From M3007 sp044226205 (GTDB lineage Bacteria > Bacteroidota > Bacteroidia > Chitinophagales > Saprospiraceae), in the NCBI GenBank assembly GCA_044226205.1, contig JBGAHL010000014.1, positions 61,189 through 125,188 on the forward strand: a stretch of DNA of 64,000 bases, given 5' to 3'. Position 1 is the first letter of the stretch, and every line of letters starts with the position of its first letter. Of the stretch, positions 25,082-33,683 are shown piece by piece. The position numbers and the translations under genes are program-made. Under the pieces are notes generated by a model that worked only from the letters and a program-made list of their open reading frames with translations, was not told where the DNA came from and searched no databases.

Positions 25082-25162
25082 TTGGCCGCGACGGCCTCGA
25101 ACAAAACCTTGGGGTGAAAAAAGCGTTTTTGAATTTTGCCCACCACATTCAAGCCAAACATC

Positions 25163-25663
25163 GTGACTACCACCGACAACGATATCGAAAAACGCATCTG
25201 GGAACGGCTCGAACAAATCCCCGACCCGGAAGTGCCGGTTATCACCATCACCGAACTTGGGGTGGTGCGCGACATCAACTGGGACGGCGACAAACTGACC
25301 ATCACCATCACGCCGACCTACACGGGCTGCCCGGCCATGACCCTGTTCAGCGCAGAAATTCGCGCCGCCATGCACGCCATGGGTTTTAAGAACTTGGAAA
25401 TCAAAACGGTGTACAGTCCGGCCTGGACCACCGACTGGCTGACCGAAGCCGCCCGCGAAAAAATGCGCCGCTACGGCATTGCGCCGCCCGTCAAAACCCT
25501 CACCAACCCCGACGAGCTGTTTGCCGCGCCGCCGGAGGTTCCCTGTCCGCGCTGCGGCTCCATGCATACGCACGAAAGCAGCCGATTCGGCTCCACGGCC
25601 TGCAAGGCGCTCTACATTTGCGACGATTGCAAGGAGCCTTTCGAGTATTTCAAACACTTCTGA
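25163..25663 (+). CDS. paaD: PaaD, Fe-S assembly-type factor of the phenylacetyl-CoA epoxidase
   Basis: PaaD is a MIP18/DUF59-family protein thought to help mature the epoxidase complex. The N-terminal domain shows RLEQIPDPEVPVITI, TPTYTGCPAMTLF with its conserved Cys, and VYSPAWTTDWLT. The C-terminus is a zinc ribbon, CPRCGSMHTHE and YICDDCKEPFEYFKHF. No ATG fits: GTG at 25163 gives MTTTDNDIEKRIWE (166 aa), close to family starts; a TTG at 25136 would add nine residues. No paaE reductase follows; the next gene is on the other strand. Confidence 0.88.
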   Translation: MTTTDNDIEKRIWERLEQIPDPEVPVITITELGVVRDINWDGDKLTITITPTYTGCPAMTLFSAEIRAAMHAMGFKNLEIKTVYSPAWTTDWLTEAAREKMRRYGIAPPVKTLTNPDELFAAPPEVPCPRCGSMHTHESSRFGSTACKALYICDDCKEPFEYFKHF

Positions 25664-25675
25664 TCGCCCGGGCGC

Positions 25676-26668
25676 TCAGTTCTTTCCTGCTTCTTTCTTT
25701 TTCTTTTTTTCGAGCTTTTTGAAATAGCCCCGGAAAAAGAAATTGTGTTTCAGCGCTTCCATGTTCTCGTTGAACGCGGCGGTGCCTTTCTCCACATTAT
25801 CCAGTGAGTTGCTGAGGCGCAGGGTCATGATCGAATCGCGCAGGAGCGCCCCGACGGGCCCGGCGCCTTCGCGGTAGTCGCGATCGACGGCGCCGACCAC
25901 CGCGTCGAGGTCGCCGGCGAGTTGCCGGGCGCCATTTTCCACAGCCTGCAACTGCGTGACCGTGCGGCGCAATTCGGCAGCCAGGGCCGTGTCGGTCAGG
26001 ATGGTTGCGAGCGTGCCCTGTCCTTCCGAAGCCAGCAGCAGGGTGGCGTTGGCGTTGTCCATGAGCAAGGCGGCATTGGCGGTGGCGCGGTTGAGGTTGA
26101 GGAGGGAAGCCTTGAGGTTGTAGCCCAGGCTTTCGTCGCTGAGCAGGCGGGTGAGCTGAGCGCTGTTGTTGATGCGTTGTATCGTGACGAGCAGTTCATC
26201 GGCAATCACCGCCACACTTTCATTGGTGCGGGAAAGGGTCTGGAGCATTTGCTGGGTATTCACTTCGCCGCGGGAGGGCAGGAGTTCGCCGCCGGTCACG
26301 AAAGGGGCGCTGGCGTCGGCGGGCGCGATATTGATAACGCGGTTGCCGATGAGCCCGTCGGTGCCGAGGCTGGCGACGGCATTGACGCGGATAAAACTTT
26401 TCATCTTCCGATCCACGTTCATCACCACTTCGATGGTGGTGTCGTTGAGGATCGTGACGGACCGCACGCTGCCTACGTCGATGCCCGAGAAGCGCACGTT
26501 GTTGCCGACGAGCAAACCGTTGACGTCGCGAAAACGGGTTTTGAGCTCGAACTGGGTGCCGAACAGGTTGCGGTTTTTGCCCAGCGCATACAAGGCGACG
26601 ATGAGCAAGACCAGTCCGGCGAGGACGAAAATGCCCAGTTTTACCGTATTCAAACCTTGATTTTTCAT
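25676..26668 (-). CDS. mlaD: MlaD-family lipid-transport protein (MCE domain)
   Basis: Periplasmic substrate-binding part of an Mla-type ABC system that moves phospholipids between inner and outer membranes. The protein has an N-terminal anchor (LGIFVLAGLVLLIVALYAL), one MCE domain (FRDVNGLLVGNNVRFSGIDVGSV) and a long helical, coiled-coil-like region from about residue 120. It ends in a Lys-rich tail. The ATG at 26668 gives 330 aa; a TTG at 26689 overlapping the mlaF stop is possible. It is the last gene of mlaE-mlaF-mlaD; no mlaB or mlaC is nearby. Confidence 0.88.
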   Translation of the reverse strand: MKNQGLNTVKLGIFVLAGLVLLIVALYALGKNRNLFGTQFELKTRFRDVNGLLVGNNVRFSGIDVGSVRSVTILNDTTIEVVMNVDRKMKSFIRVNAVASLGTDGLIGNRVINIAPADASAPFVTGGELLPSRGEVNTQQMLQTLSRTNESVAVIADELLVTIQRINNSAQLTRLLSDESLGYNLKASLLNLNRATANAALLMDNANATLLLASEGQGTLATILTDTALAAELRRTVTQLQAVENGARQLAGDLDAVVGAVDRDYREGAGPVGALLRDSIMTLRLSNSLDNVEKGTAAFNENMEALKHNFFFRGYFKKLEKKKKKEAGKN

Positions 26669-26685
26669 CACAAAAACATGTTTTT

Positions 26686-27435
26686 TCAATCAAAAAACGC
26701 CCTGACCTTGGCATCGTCGGAAGCGTTCAGTTGCTCATAGGTGCCCAGGGCGTAGCAGGTGCCGTCGATCAGCATGGCGACGCGATCGGAGGCGATTTTC
26801 ACGCACTTCATATCGTGGGTGATGATGATGGACGACGTTTGATATTTGTCCTGAATCTCGTTCATCAGGTTGATGATTTCGAGGCTGGTAATGGGATCGA
26901 GGCCGGTTGTCGGCTCGTCGTAAAGGATGATCTCGGGGCGCAGGATGAGCGTCCGGGCCAGGGCGATACGCTTGCGCATGCCGCCCGAGAGTTCGGAAGG
27001 CATCATATCGACCGTGCGGCCGAGTCCGACGTTGTCGAGCGCTTCCATGACCATGTCGTTGACCTCCGACTGGGCCAGGTCGATGGTGTGGCGGCGGAGC
27101 GGAAATTCCAGGTTTTCGCGGACGGTCATGGAGTCGTACAGCGCGTTGCTCTGAAACAGGAAGCCGACTTTTTGCCGCACCTGATCGAGGGCTTCGTGGC
27201 CGAGCGACAGCACATCTTCGCCCAGCACGGTGATGCTGCCCCGGTCGGGTTTGATGAGGCCGATGATGCATTTGATCAGCACCGACTTGCCGGAGCCGGA
27301 TTTGCCCAGCACGACCAGGCTTTCGCCCCGCAGCAGGTCGAGCGAAAAATCCTTCAGCACGGCATTGTCGCCAAAGGATTTGTACACCCCCTGGATACGT
27401 ATGACGGCTGCTGTTTGATCGGTTGGCGGCATCAT
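26686..27435 (-). CDS. mlaF: MlaF-family ABC transporter ATPase
   Basis: Cytoplasmic ATPase driving Mla lipid transport. Motifs are complete: Walker A GKSGSGKS, Q-loop region FLFQSNALYD, signature LSGGMRKR, Walker B IILYDEPTTGLD and the switch His in IITHDMK. The GGMRKR variant is characteristic of the MlaF branch. It overlaps the mlaE stop by 4 nt (27432-27435), so the two are coupled. Confidence 0.92.
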   Translation of the reverse strand: MMPPTDQTAAVIRIQGVYKSFGDNAVLKDFSLDLLRGESLVVLGKSGSGKSVLIKCIIGLIKPDRGSITVLGEDVLSLGHEALDQVRQKVGFLFQSNALYDSMTVRENLEFPLRRHTIDLAQSEVNDMVMEALDNVGLGRTVDMMPSELSGGMRKRIALARTLILRPEIILYDEPTTGLDPITSLEIINLMNEIQDKYQTSSIIITHDMKCVKIASDRVAMLIDGTCYALGTYEQLNASDDAKVRAFFD

Positions 27436-28202
27436 GAAAACAAATCGGTGATCTGAACAGCGATCAGATCGAGTATAAAAATCGTGACCGACGACACGAC
27501 GACGGCCGAATTGGCCGAGCGCCCGACGCCTTCGGTGCCTTTGCTGGAATAATAACCTTTGTAACAGCCGATTATCCCCACGGCAAAGCCGAAAAAGAAA
27601 GTTTTTATAAAAGCAGGCAGGACATCGAGGTACACCAGGTTGTCGAACACCTTGCGGAAAAAGAGGATCAGGCTGGTTTTTTCATAAATATTGACCCCGA
27701 GAAAAGAGCCGTACAGCGAAATGGCATCGGCAATCACCACGAGGATGGGCAGCATCAGCATGGTAGCAAAAGAACGCGTCACCACGAGGTATTTGAACGG
27801 GTTGGTACCCGACACTTCCATGGCGTCGATTTGCTCGGTCACCTTCATGGAACCCAGTTCGGCGCCAATGCTGGAACCGATTTTGCCGGCAAAAATCAGG
27901 GCGGTCAGGATGGGCCCGATCTCCCGCACGATCGAAATGCCGACCATGGCGGGAATCTGGGATTCGACCCCGTAATACACCATGGTCGGGCGCAATTGCA
28001 TGGTCAGCACCAGCCCCATGATGAATGCCGTCAGGCCGACCAGGGGCAGCGATTTGTAGCCGACGACGTAGCATTGGCGCACAAATTCGCCGAGTTCGTA
28101 GCGCGGGCGCAGGCCTTCGCTCACGAAACGCCAAATGAAACGGCTCAAATGACCCGCGTCATTCAGAAATTCCTTGGTTGAGTCAGGTATCCGGATGTTC
28201 AT
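27432..28202 (-). CDS. mlaE: MlaE-family permease
   Basis: Inner-membrane permease of the Mla system. The 256-aa protein has about five hydrophobic segments and the family stretches VGLTAFIMGLVLTMQ, REIGPILTALIFAGKIGSSIGAELGSMKV and EQIDAMEVSGTNP. First gene of the mlaEFD operon; its start lies 9 nt after the stop of the Nramp-like gene on the same strand, so read-through from ppsA and that gene is possible. Confidence 0.92.
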   Translation of the reverse strand: MNIRIPDSTKEFLNDAGHLSRFIWRFVSEGLRPRYELGEFVRQCYVVGYKSLPLVGLTAFIMGLVLTMQLRPTMVYYGVESQIPAMVGISIVREIGPILTALIFAGKIGSSIGAELGSMKVTEQIDAMEVSGTNPFKYLVVTRSFATMLMLPILVVIADAISLYGSFLGVNIYEKTSLILFFRKVFDNLVYLDVLPAFIKTFFFGFAVGIIGCYKGYYSSKGTEGVGRSANSAVVVSSVTIFILDLIAVQITDLFS

Positions 28203-28211
28203 GGCGTCAGA

Positions 28212-29477
28212 TCATTGAAAATAAAACCAGAGCAACAAAGCGGCCGAGAGCGCCATCAGCGCAAAGGCCGCGAAGCCGAAGACATTGGACCACAGCCGGT
28301 TGACAAATGTGCCCATCACGGCGGCATTGTTGGAAATATGCAGCACCACGGCGATCAGAACTGGGGCCGTCAGGCCGTACAAAACGGCGGCCAGCAGCAG
28401 CGCCTCGATCGGGCTGATGTCGGTAAAATCGAACAGCAAACCCAGGCCCAGCGATACCGCCAGTACGGCGTAAAAACCGGGCGCTTCGTAGTATTTTTTG
28501 TCCAGTCCTTCCTTCCAGCCGAATGTCTCGGCCAGAATGTACGATACCGCCCCGGCCAGCACCGGCACGGCCAGCATACCCGTACCGATCACCCCCAGGG
28601 CAAACAACCAGTAGGCGTCGTCGCCGGCCAACGGGCGCAGTGCCGCTGCCGCATCGGCAACCGTGCGGATATTGTACATGCCCTCGCCGTGCAACACGGA
28701 ACCTGTGGTCAGAATGATGAAGAAAAACACCAGACAGGTCAGCAACATGCCCATATCGACGTCCTTGCGCATGCCGGTGATGAGTTTTTTGTCCACCATC
28801 ACCGTGTTTTTTCGATTGCCGGCCTCCTCCACTTCCATGCTGGTTTGCCAGAAAAAAAGGTAGGGCGAAATGGTTGTGCCCAGTATTCCGACCAGGATGG
28901 AAAGGTAGTCGCGATTGAACTGGATGACCGGCACGAATGTGCTGCGCAACACCTGCCAGAAGTCCGGCTTTATCCAAAAAGGCACCACGAGATACAGCAG
29001 CAGCGACAGACACAGGTATTTCAGCGCGGCGGCAAATGGTTTGTAGGGCAGCAAAACCGTGGCCACAAACAGAAAAGCCGTTAAAAAAACGCTTGCCTCG
29101 TGCGGTTTGACCGAAGGGAACAACATGTTGGTCACCGCGCCCATAGCCTGAATGTCGGCCCCGATGTTGATGATGATCGCGGGTACGCTGAGCAAAATCA
29201 TCAGGTAAAGCAGGGGGCGCGGATAGTAGGTTTTTAACACGCCTGCAAGCCCCATGCGCGTCACGATGCCGATGCGCGCGCACATTTCCTGCACGGCGAC
29301 CATGAGCGGGTAGCTCGCCAGCGCCGTCCACAAGGTGGCCAGTCCGAACATGGCGCCCGCCTGGGAGTAGGTTGCGATTCCCGAGGGGTCGTCGTCGCTG
29401 GCGCCGGTCACCAGACCCGGCCCCAGGGTACTCCAGAGTCGTTTCAGCGTCCCGGATTTTGCAGATTTGTTCGACAC
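28212..29477 (-). CDS. Nramp-like divalent metal transporter with non-canonical metal site
   Basis: A 421-aa, 11-TM protein of the Nramp/LeuT-fold superfamily, expected to import a divalent cation. TM1 reads DDDPSGIATY where canonical members have DPGN, and TM6 reads TTISPYLFFWQ where canonical members have a Met-Pro-His motif. The metal-selecting Met therefore seems absent. Such changes are known in Nramp-related branches with other selectivity, including magnesium. It lies 54 nt after ppsA and 9 nt before mlaE on the same strand. Confidence 0.8.
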   Translation of the reverse strand: MSNKSAKSGTLKRLWSTLGPGLVTGASDDDPSGIATYSQAGAMFGLATLWTALASYPLMVAVQEMCARIGIVTRMGLAGVLKTYYPRPLLYLMILLSVPAIIINIGADIQAMGAVTNMLFPSVKPHEASVFLTAFLFVATVLLPYKPFAAALKYLCLSLLLYLVVPFWIKPDFWQVLRSTFVPVIQFNRDYLSILVGILGTTISPYLFFWQTSMEVEEAGNRKNTVMVDKKLITGMRKDVDMGMLLTCLVFFFIILTTGSVLHGEGMYNIRTVADAAAALRPLAGDDAYWLFALGVIGTGMLAVPVLAGAVSYILAETFGWKEGLDKKYYEAPGFYAVLAVSLGLGLLFDFTDISPIEALLLAAVLYGLTAPVLIAVVLHISNNAAVMGTFVNRLWSNVFGFAAFALMALSAALLLWFYFQ

Positions 29478-29531
29478 GGTGGTAAAAGTAGCGGTTTAGA
29501 GAGGCTTTTTTTCTTCGCGGGGCAAAGCCCG

Positions 29532-32045
29532 TCATTTCAAAAACTCATAGTCCTCGCCGGCCGACCATTCGCGATTGGTCACGGGCGGAGGGGTATCCAC
29601 GCTGGTGTGGTCGCGCGGCTCGGGAGGAATTTCGTCGGCCAAAGTCATTTTCCCGGGCGATTTGTCGCGTTCGGCAGCCACCATGTTTTCAATGCCTTTG
29701 AGCAGGGCGTCGGCATTGAAGGAAATGCTGTTGATGCCCTCATTGACCAAAAAACGGGCGAATTCGGGCATGTCGCTGGGCGCCTGTCCGCAGAGGCCGA
29801 TCTTGATGCCCTTGCGGTGCGCGGCGCGAATGGCACGCGCGATGAGTTGCATCACCGCCTCGTTTTTTTCGCTGAACAGGCTGCTCACGAGCGTCGAATC
29901 GCGGTCGAGGCCCAGCGTCAGCTGGGTGAGGTCGTTGGAGCCGATGGAGAAGCCGTCGAAAATGTCGGCAAACTGATCGGCCAGCAATACGTTGCTCGGG
30001 ACCTCGACCATGACGTAAATTTCCAGTCCGTCACGCCCTTGTTCCAGCCCGAATTCGCGCATGGTCGCCACCACCTGCCGGCCTTCGTCGAGGGTGCGGC
30101 AGAAGGGGATCATGAGTTTGACATTGGTAAAACCCAGGTCTTCCCGCACCCTTTTCATGGCTTTGCATTCGAGTTCGAAGCCGTCTTTGTACAAGGGGGA
30201 ATAATAGCGCGAGGCGCCCCGAAAACCGATCATCGGGTTTTCTTCGGCGGGTTCGAATTGTTTGCCGCCGATCAGGTTGGCGTATTCGTTGCTTTTAAAA
30301 TCGCTCATGCGCACGATGACGTCGTGCGGGTGGAAAGCCGCGGCAATGGTCGCGACGCCCTGTGCGAGTTTGTCCACAAAATATTCCTTCTTATCGCGGT
30401 AATGGCGCGTCAGTTGTTCCACCTGCCGGCGCACCGAGGCGTCGTTGATCTGTTCGAAGCGGGTGAGCGCCAGCGGGTGCAACTGGATGTGGTGCGTGAT
30501 GAGAAATTCCATGCGCAGCAGCCCGACGCCCCGTTGCGGCAAAAACGATTGCTGAAAGGCCAGGGAGGGGTCGCCGAGGATGAGCATGGGCGCGGTTTCG
30601 GGCATTTCCAGCCCGGAAATGTCTTTTTCCGTTTCCGTCCACTCCGCTTTTCCGGCGTACACGTAGCCGGTTTTTCCCTCAGCGCAACAGACCGTGATCA
30701 GGTCGCCGTCGTGGATCTTGTCGGTGGCATTGCCGCAGCCGACGATGGCCACGGTGCCCAGTTCGCGGGCTACAATGGCGGCGTGGCTCGTGCGGCCGCC
30801 CTTGTTGGTCACGATGGCTGCCGCGCGTTTCATGATCGGGTCCCAGTCGGGATTGGTAATGTCGGTCACCAGCACCTCGCCGTCCTGCAAGAGGCGGGCT
30901 TCCTTTGGCGAGCGCAGGAGACGGGCTTTCCCGGCCGATATTTTTTCGCCCAGCGCGATGCCTTCGGCGAGTTTTTTACCCTTGGAACGAATGGCATAGC
31001 TGCGCACCACGCTGTGTTTGTTTTTGCCGGCGTGCACGGTTTCGGGGCGGGCCTGCACGATATAAAGGCGACCGTCGGGGCCGTCTTTGGCCCACTCGAT
31101 GTCCATGGGTTTGCCATAATGCTGTTCGATGCGCACACACCAGTCGGCCAGTGTGCGCACGTCGGCCTCATCGAGCGAATACCGGTCGCGTTTGTCGTTG
31201 GGCGTAGGCTGGTTTTCAACGGTTTTGCCGGGCTGGTCGGGTTGGGCAAAAGTCATGGTCCATTCTTTTTCCCCCATTTTTTTCTGAATAAGGGGGTTGA
31301 ATGCCGTGCCGATATGCGGTTTGAACAGGACGAATTCATCGGGGGTGGATCGGCCCTGCACGATATTTTCGCCCAGCCCGTAAATGCTGTCGATGACCAC
31401 CACGCGGTCGAAACCCGTGTCGGGGTCGAGCGTAAATGCCACGCCGGAAGCGGCGAGGTCGGAGCGCACCATTTTTTGCACGCCGACGGAGAGCGCCACG
31501 TCGATGTTGCCGAAGCCCTGGTCTTCGCGGTACTTGATGGCGCGATTGGTGAACAGCGAGCTGAAACAGCGGTGCACGGTTCGGACCAGTTCGGTTTCTC
31601 CCCTGATGTTGAGGTAGCTTTCGAGCTGGCCGGCAAAGCTGGCGGAAGGCAGGTCTTCCGCCGTGGCGCTGCTCCGCACGGCCATGGAGCACAGGTCGGC
31701 GCCTTCGCGGCCGCACAGGGCGCGATAGGCTTCGAGGATAGCAGCCGCCACCGCCTGCGGCATGGCAGCCCGACCGATGAGTTCGCGGGCTTGTTCGCCG
31801 ATAGTTTCCAGGTTGGAGAAGGTTCGGGTATTGAGGCCGCTCAACAGCTCGTCGAGCGGTTTTTGCAGGCGGTTTTCGCGCAGGAAAAGCCGGTATGCTT
31901 CTGCTGTGACGGCAAATCCGTCGGGTACTAGAATACCCCGGGGCGTCAGTTGGGCAAACATTTCGCCCAGCGAGGCATTTTTACCACCCACCAGCGGCAG
32001 GTCGTTGATAGAGATGTCGGCAAAATGTTTGATCAGGGGGAGCAT
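29532..32045 (-). CDS. ppsA: Phosphoenolpyruvate synthase
   Basis: Makes PEP from pyruvate and ATP for gluconeogenesis, the reverse direction of the pyk product nearby. The 837-aa protein has the three expected domains: ATP-grasp (VGGKNASLGEM, AVRSSATAEDLPSASFAGQ), a swivelling phospho-His domain (KGGRTSHAAIVARELG, near residue 418), and a PEP-binding TIM barrel with GLCGQAPSD carrying the catalytic Cys. It is slightly longer than the common 790 aa because of a C-terminal tail. The ATG at 32045 gives MLPLIKHFADISINDLPLVGGKN. Confidence 0.95.
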   Translation of the reverse strand: MLPLIKHFADISINDLPLVGGKNASLGEMFAQLTPRGILVPDGFAVTAEAYRLFLRENRLQKPLDELLSGLNTRTFSNLETIGEQARELIGRAAMPQAVAAAILEAYRALCGREGADLCSMAVRSSATAEDLPSASFAGQLESYLNIRGETELVRTVHRCFSSLFTNRAIKYREDQGFGNIDVALSVGVQKMVRSDLAASGVAFTLDPDTGFDRVVVIDSIYGLGENIVQGRSTPDEFVLFKPHIGTAFNPLIQKKMGEKEWTMTFAQPDQPGKTVENQPTPNDKRDRYSLDEADVRTLADWCVRIEQHYGKPMDIEWAKDGPDGRLYIVQARPETVHAGKNKHSVVRSYAIRSKGKKLAEGIALGEKISAGKARLLRSPKEARLLQDGEVLVTDITNPDWDPIMKRAAAIVTNKGGRTSHAAIVARELGTVAIVGCGNATDKIHDGDLITVCCAEGKTGYVYAGKAEWTETEKDISGLEMPETAPMLILGDPSLAFQQSFLPQRGVGLLRMEFLITHHIQLHPLALTRFEQINDASVRRQVEQLTRHYRDKKEYFVDKLAQGVATIAAAFHPHDVIVRMSDFKSNEYANLIGGKQFEPAEENPMIGFRGASRYYSPLYKDGFELECKAMKRVREDLGFTNVKLMIPFCRTLDEGRQVVATMREFGLEQGRDGLEIYVMVEVPSNVLLADQFADIFDGFSIGSNDLTQLTLGLDRDSTLVSSLFSEKNEAVMQLIARAIRAAHRKGIKIGLCGQAPSDMPEFARFLVNEGINSISFNADALLKGIENMVAAERDKSPGKMTLADEIPPEPRDHTSVDTPPPVTNREWSAGEDYEFLK

Positions 32046-32217
32046 GGGAGATAGATTTCGAAAACTTTAAACAGGCGATGACGCGCAATCAGATCGCGTA
32101 CTGGCTAAAAATACGCATCTTTTGCTGTTTAAAGTTGCCGGATTGGTCTGCCCCTTTGGAATAGCCTGTGTCAGTGAGGCTGTTGACATTGGTCAAAAAT
32201 AGGGAGCTCGCCGCACT

Positions 32218-33336
32218 TCATTTTTTCACCACGACAAATTCCACCCGCCTGTTTTGCGCCCTGCCCTCGTCGGTGTCGTTGGTCGCGATGGGCTGGCTTT
32301 CACCCATGCCCCTGAAACGCAGGCGCGCGGCGCCGATCTTGTTGTCGCGCAGGTAGTTGACCACTGCCTGGGCGCGGCGCCGGGAAAGGTCGAGGTTGTA
32401 TTCGTCGGTGCCGAGGTTGTCGGTATGGCCCACGATTTCGATCACGAGCGAGGGGTTGGTGCGCATGATTTTGAGCAGTTTGTCGAGTTCGACGTAGGAG
32501 CGGGGCATGAGTTCGTCGCGGTCGAATTCGAAATAGATGTTTTTCAGGGCGATCGTTTTGCCGGGTTCGAGGGGTTGGCGCGTCAGGTCGTCGGGCTTGA
32601 CGGGCACCGGCAGGTAGGGGGGCGATTTTCGCACGAGCACATCGTCGATGTAGTAGTAAGCGTAGTTGTAGCTGTCGTCGCCCGGCGCCTGGAAGAAGGT
32701 ATTATCGTCGTCGCTGAAATTGCCGATCAGGATGTAGTTGGCTTCGTATTTTGCTTTGAAATAGCCGCTCACCTTGACCCACTTGCCGTCGGGCGCGGTC
32801 ACCACGTTGTCGGAGCGCACCTGCGCTTCGCGTATCAGGACCTCGTCGGTGGTGCGGCGCATTTCGCTGACGGAAAAGTAAGCGCCCAGGTTGTTGATGT
32901 GCAGGCCGCGTTTCATCGGGCAAACCCAGTACTCGACGTAATACGTCTGGCCGATCACGAGCGCCTCAGCCAGCTGAATTTCGATGAATTCACGGCAATG
33001 CGGCTTGCCGTTGGTGCAGCCGTACAGCGTGAGGCCGGCCATGGCCTTGCCGCTGCGCGGGGTTTGTTTGCCGAAGCCTTTTTCCGCCCAGTCGTCGGGC
33101 ACGCGTACGCCCGGGCCGTACACATCGGGGCTGGCGGTGGTGGCGCTGAACCAGTATTTGACCACACGACCGAAGTCGGCGCCCTTGTAGGTCCAGCCGA
33201 TGGGCGGGTTGGCGAAACGTTCGAAGCCCGGGTTGGGGACGATATTGGCGCCCTGGGCGGGCGGTTTTTGGGCAAAAGCAGCGGTACACAAGGCCGGCAG
33301 GAGCGCCAAAAACAAAAAACGGGGAAAAGAAGCCAT
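32218..33336 (-). CDS. Exported OmpA-family protein with carbohydrate-binding-like N-terminal domain
   Basis: A 372-aa outer-membrane-associated protein. A signal peptide ends at AAFAQ. Residues about 30-240 form a jelly-roll-like domain (NIVPNPGFERFANPPIGW ... YYIDDVLVRK) as seen in carbohydrate-binding modules. The C-terminal OmpA domain binds peptidoglycan: YFEFDRDELMPRS, IVGHTDNLGTDEYNLDLSRRRA and GRAQNRRVEF. It probably ties the outer membrane to the wall. It is separated from ppsA by 172 nt with no clear signal. Confidence 0.82.
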   Translation of the reverse strand: MASFPRFLFLALLPALCTAAFAQKPPAQGANIVPNPGFERFANPPIGWTYKGADFGRVVKYWFSATTASPDVYGPGVRVPDDWAEKGFGKQTPRSGKAMAGLTLYGCTNGKPHCREFIEIQLAEALVIGQTYYVEYWVCPMKRGLHINNLGAYFSVSEMRRTTDEVLIREAQVRSDNVVTAPDGKWVKVSGYFKAKYEANYILIGNFSDDDNTFFQAPGDDSYNYAYYYIDDVLVRKSPPYLPVPVKPDDLTRQPLEPGKTIALKNIYFEFDRDELMPRSYVELDKLLKIMRTNPSLVIEIVGHTDNLGTDEYNLDLSRRRAQAVVNYLRDNKIGAARLRFRGMGESQPIATNDTDEGRAQNRRVEFVVVKK

Positions 33337-33556
33337 GCTATTTCAATTGGATCATTGGAAAAAGACGTACAGCGTCTCCAAATAATGTTTTAACCAAAGG
33401 ATAAATTTTCAAGGCGGCAAAAATCTTGTTTGGCCAATCGGCGATTTCCGGCCCGCTGCTTACTTTTGCAGGGCCAATTTCGGCTCCTCTTTCCTTATTG
33501 ACCAAAGTTACCGGTCTTTTTCTCCCCCGATAACGATAATCCGTTTGCCATTTAAG

Positions 33557-33639
33557 CAACCCTGAGCCTGGCCCCAACCCCAACCCAATAAGGGTTCTGA
33601 ACCCGTCTAGGGGTGGGGTTGGGGCCAGGCTCAGGGTTG
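33557..33639. repeat. 26-bp perfect inverted repeat upstream of ugd
   Basis: Positions 33557-33582 pair without mismatch with 33614-33639, around a 31-nt loop that has its own nested AACCC/GGGTT pairs. It sits in the 347-bp divergent space between the OmpA-like gene and ugd. The arms contain CCCCAACCCCA and GCCTGGCC. No convincing promoter was found in this space; the stem would be the dominant structure in any leader reading through it. Confidence 0.85.
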
Positions 33640-33683
33640 GAACAGTTTACCCGATCTCTGATTCTCAAAAATTTAATTTTACC

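Noticed and set aside
25114..25389. Alternative ORF overlapping paaD
   Set aside because: His/Arg-rich out-of-frame reading; paaD frame has the DUF59 and zinc-ribbon motifs.
28207..29535. 442-codon minus-strand frame overlapping the Nramp-like gene
   Set aside because: It is the +1 frame of the transporter gene, Arg/Gly-rich and without hydrophobic segments; the 421-aa frame has 11 TM segments.
29607..31931. 774-codon open frame opposite ppsA
   Set aside because: Same antisense codon-bias effect; the opposite strand encodes a full PEP synthase with all motifs.
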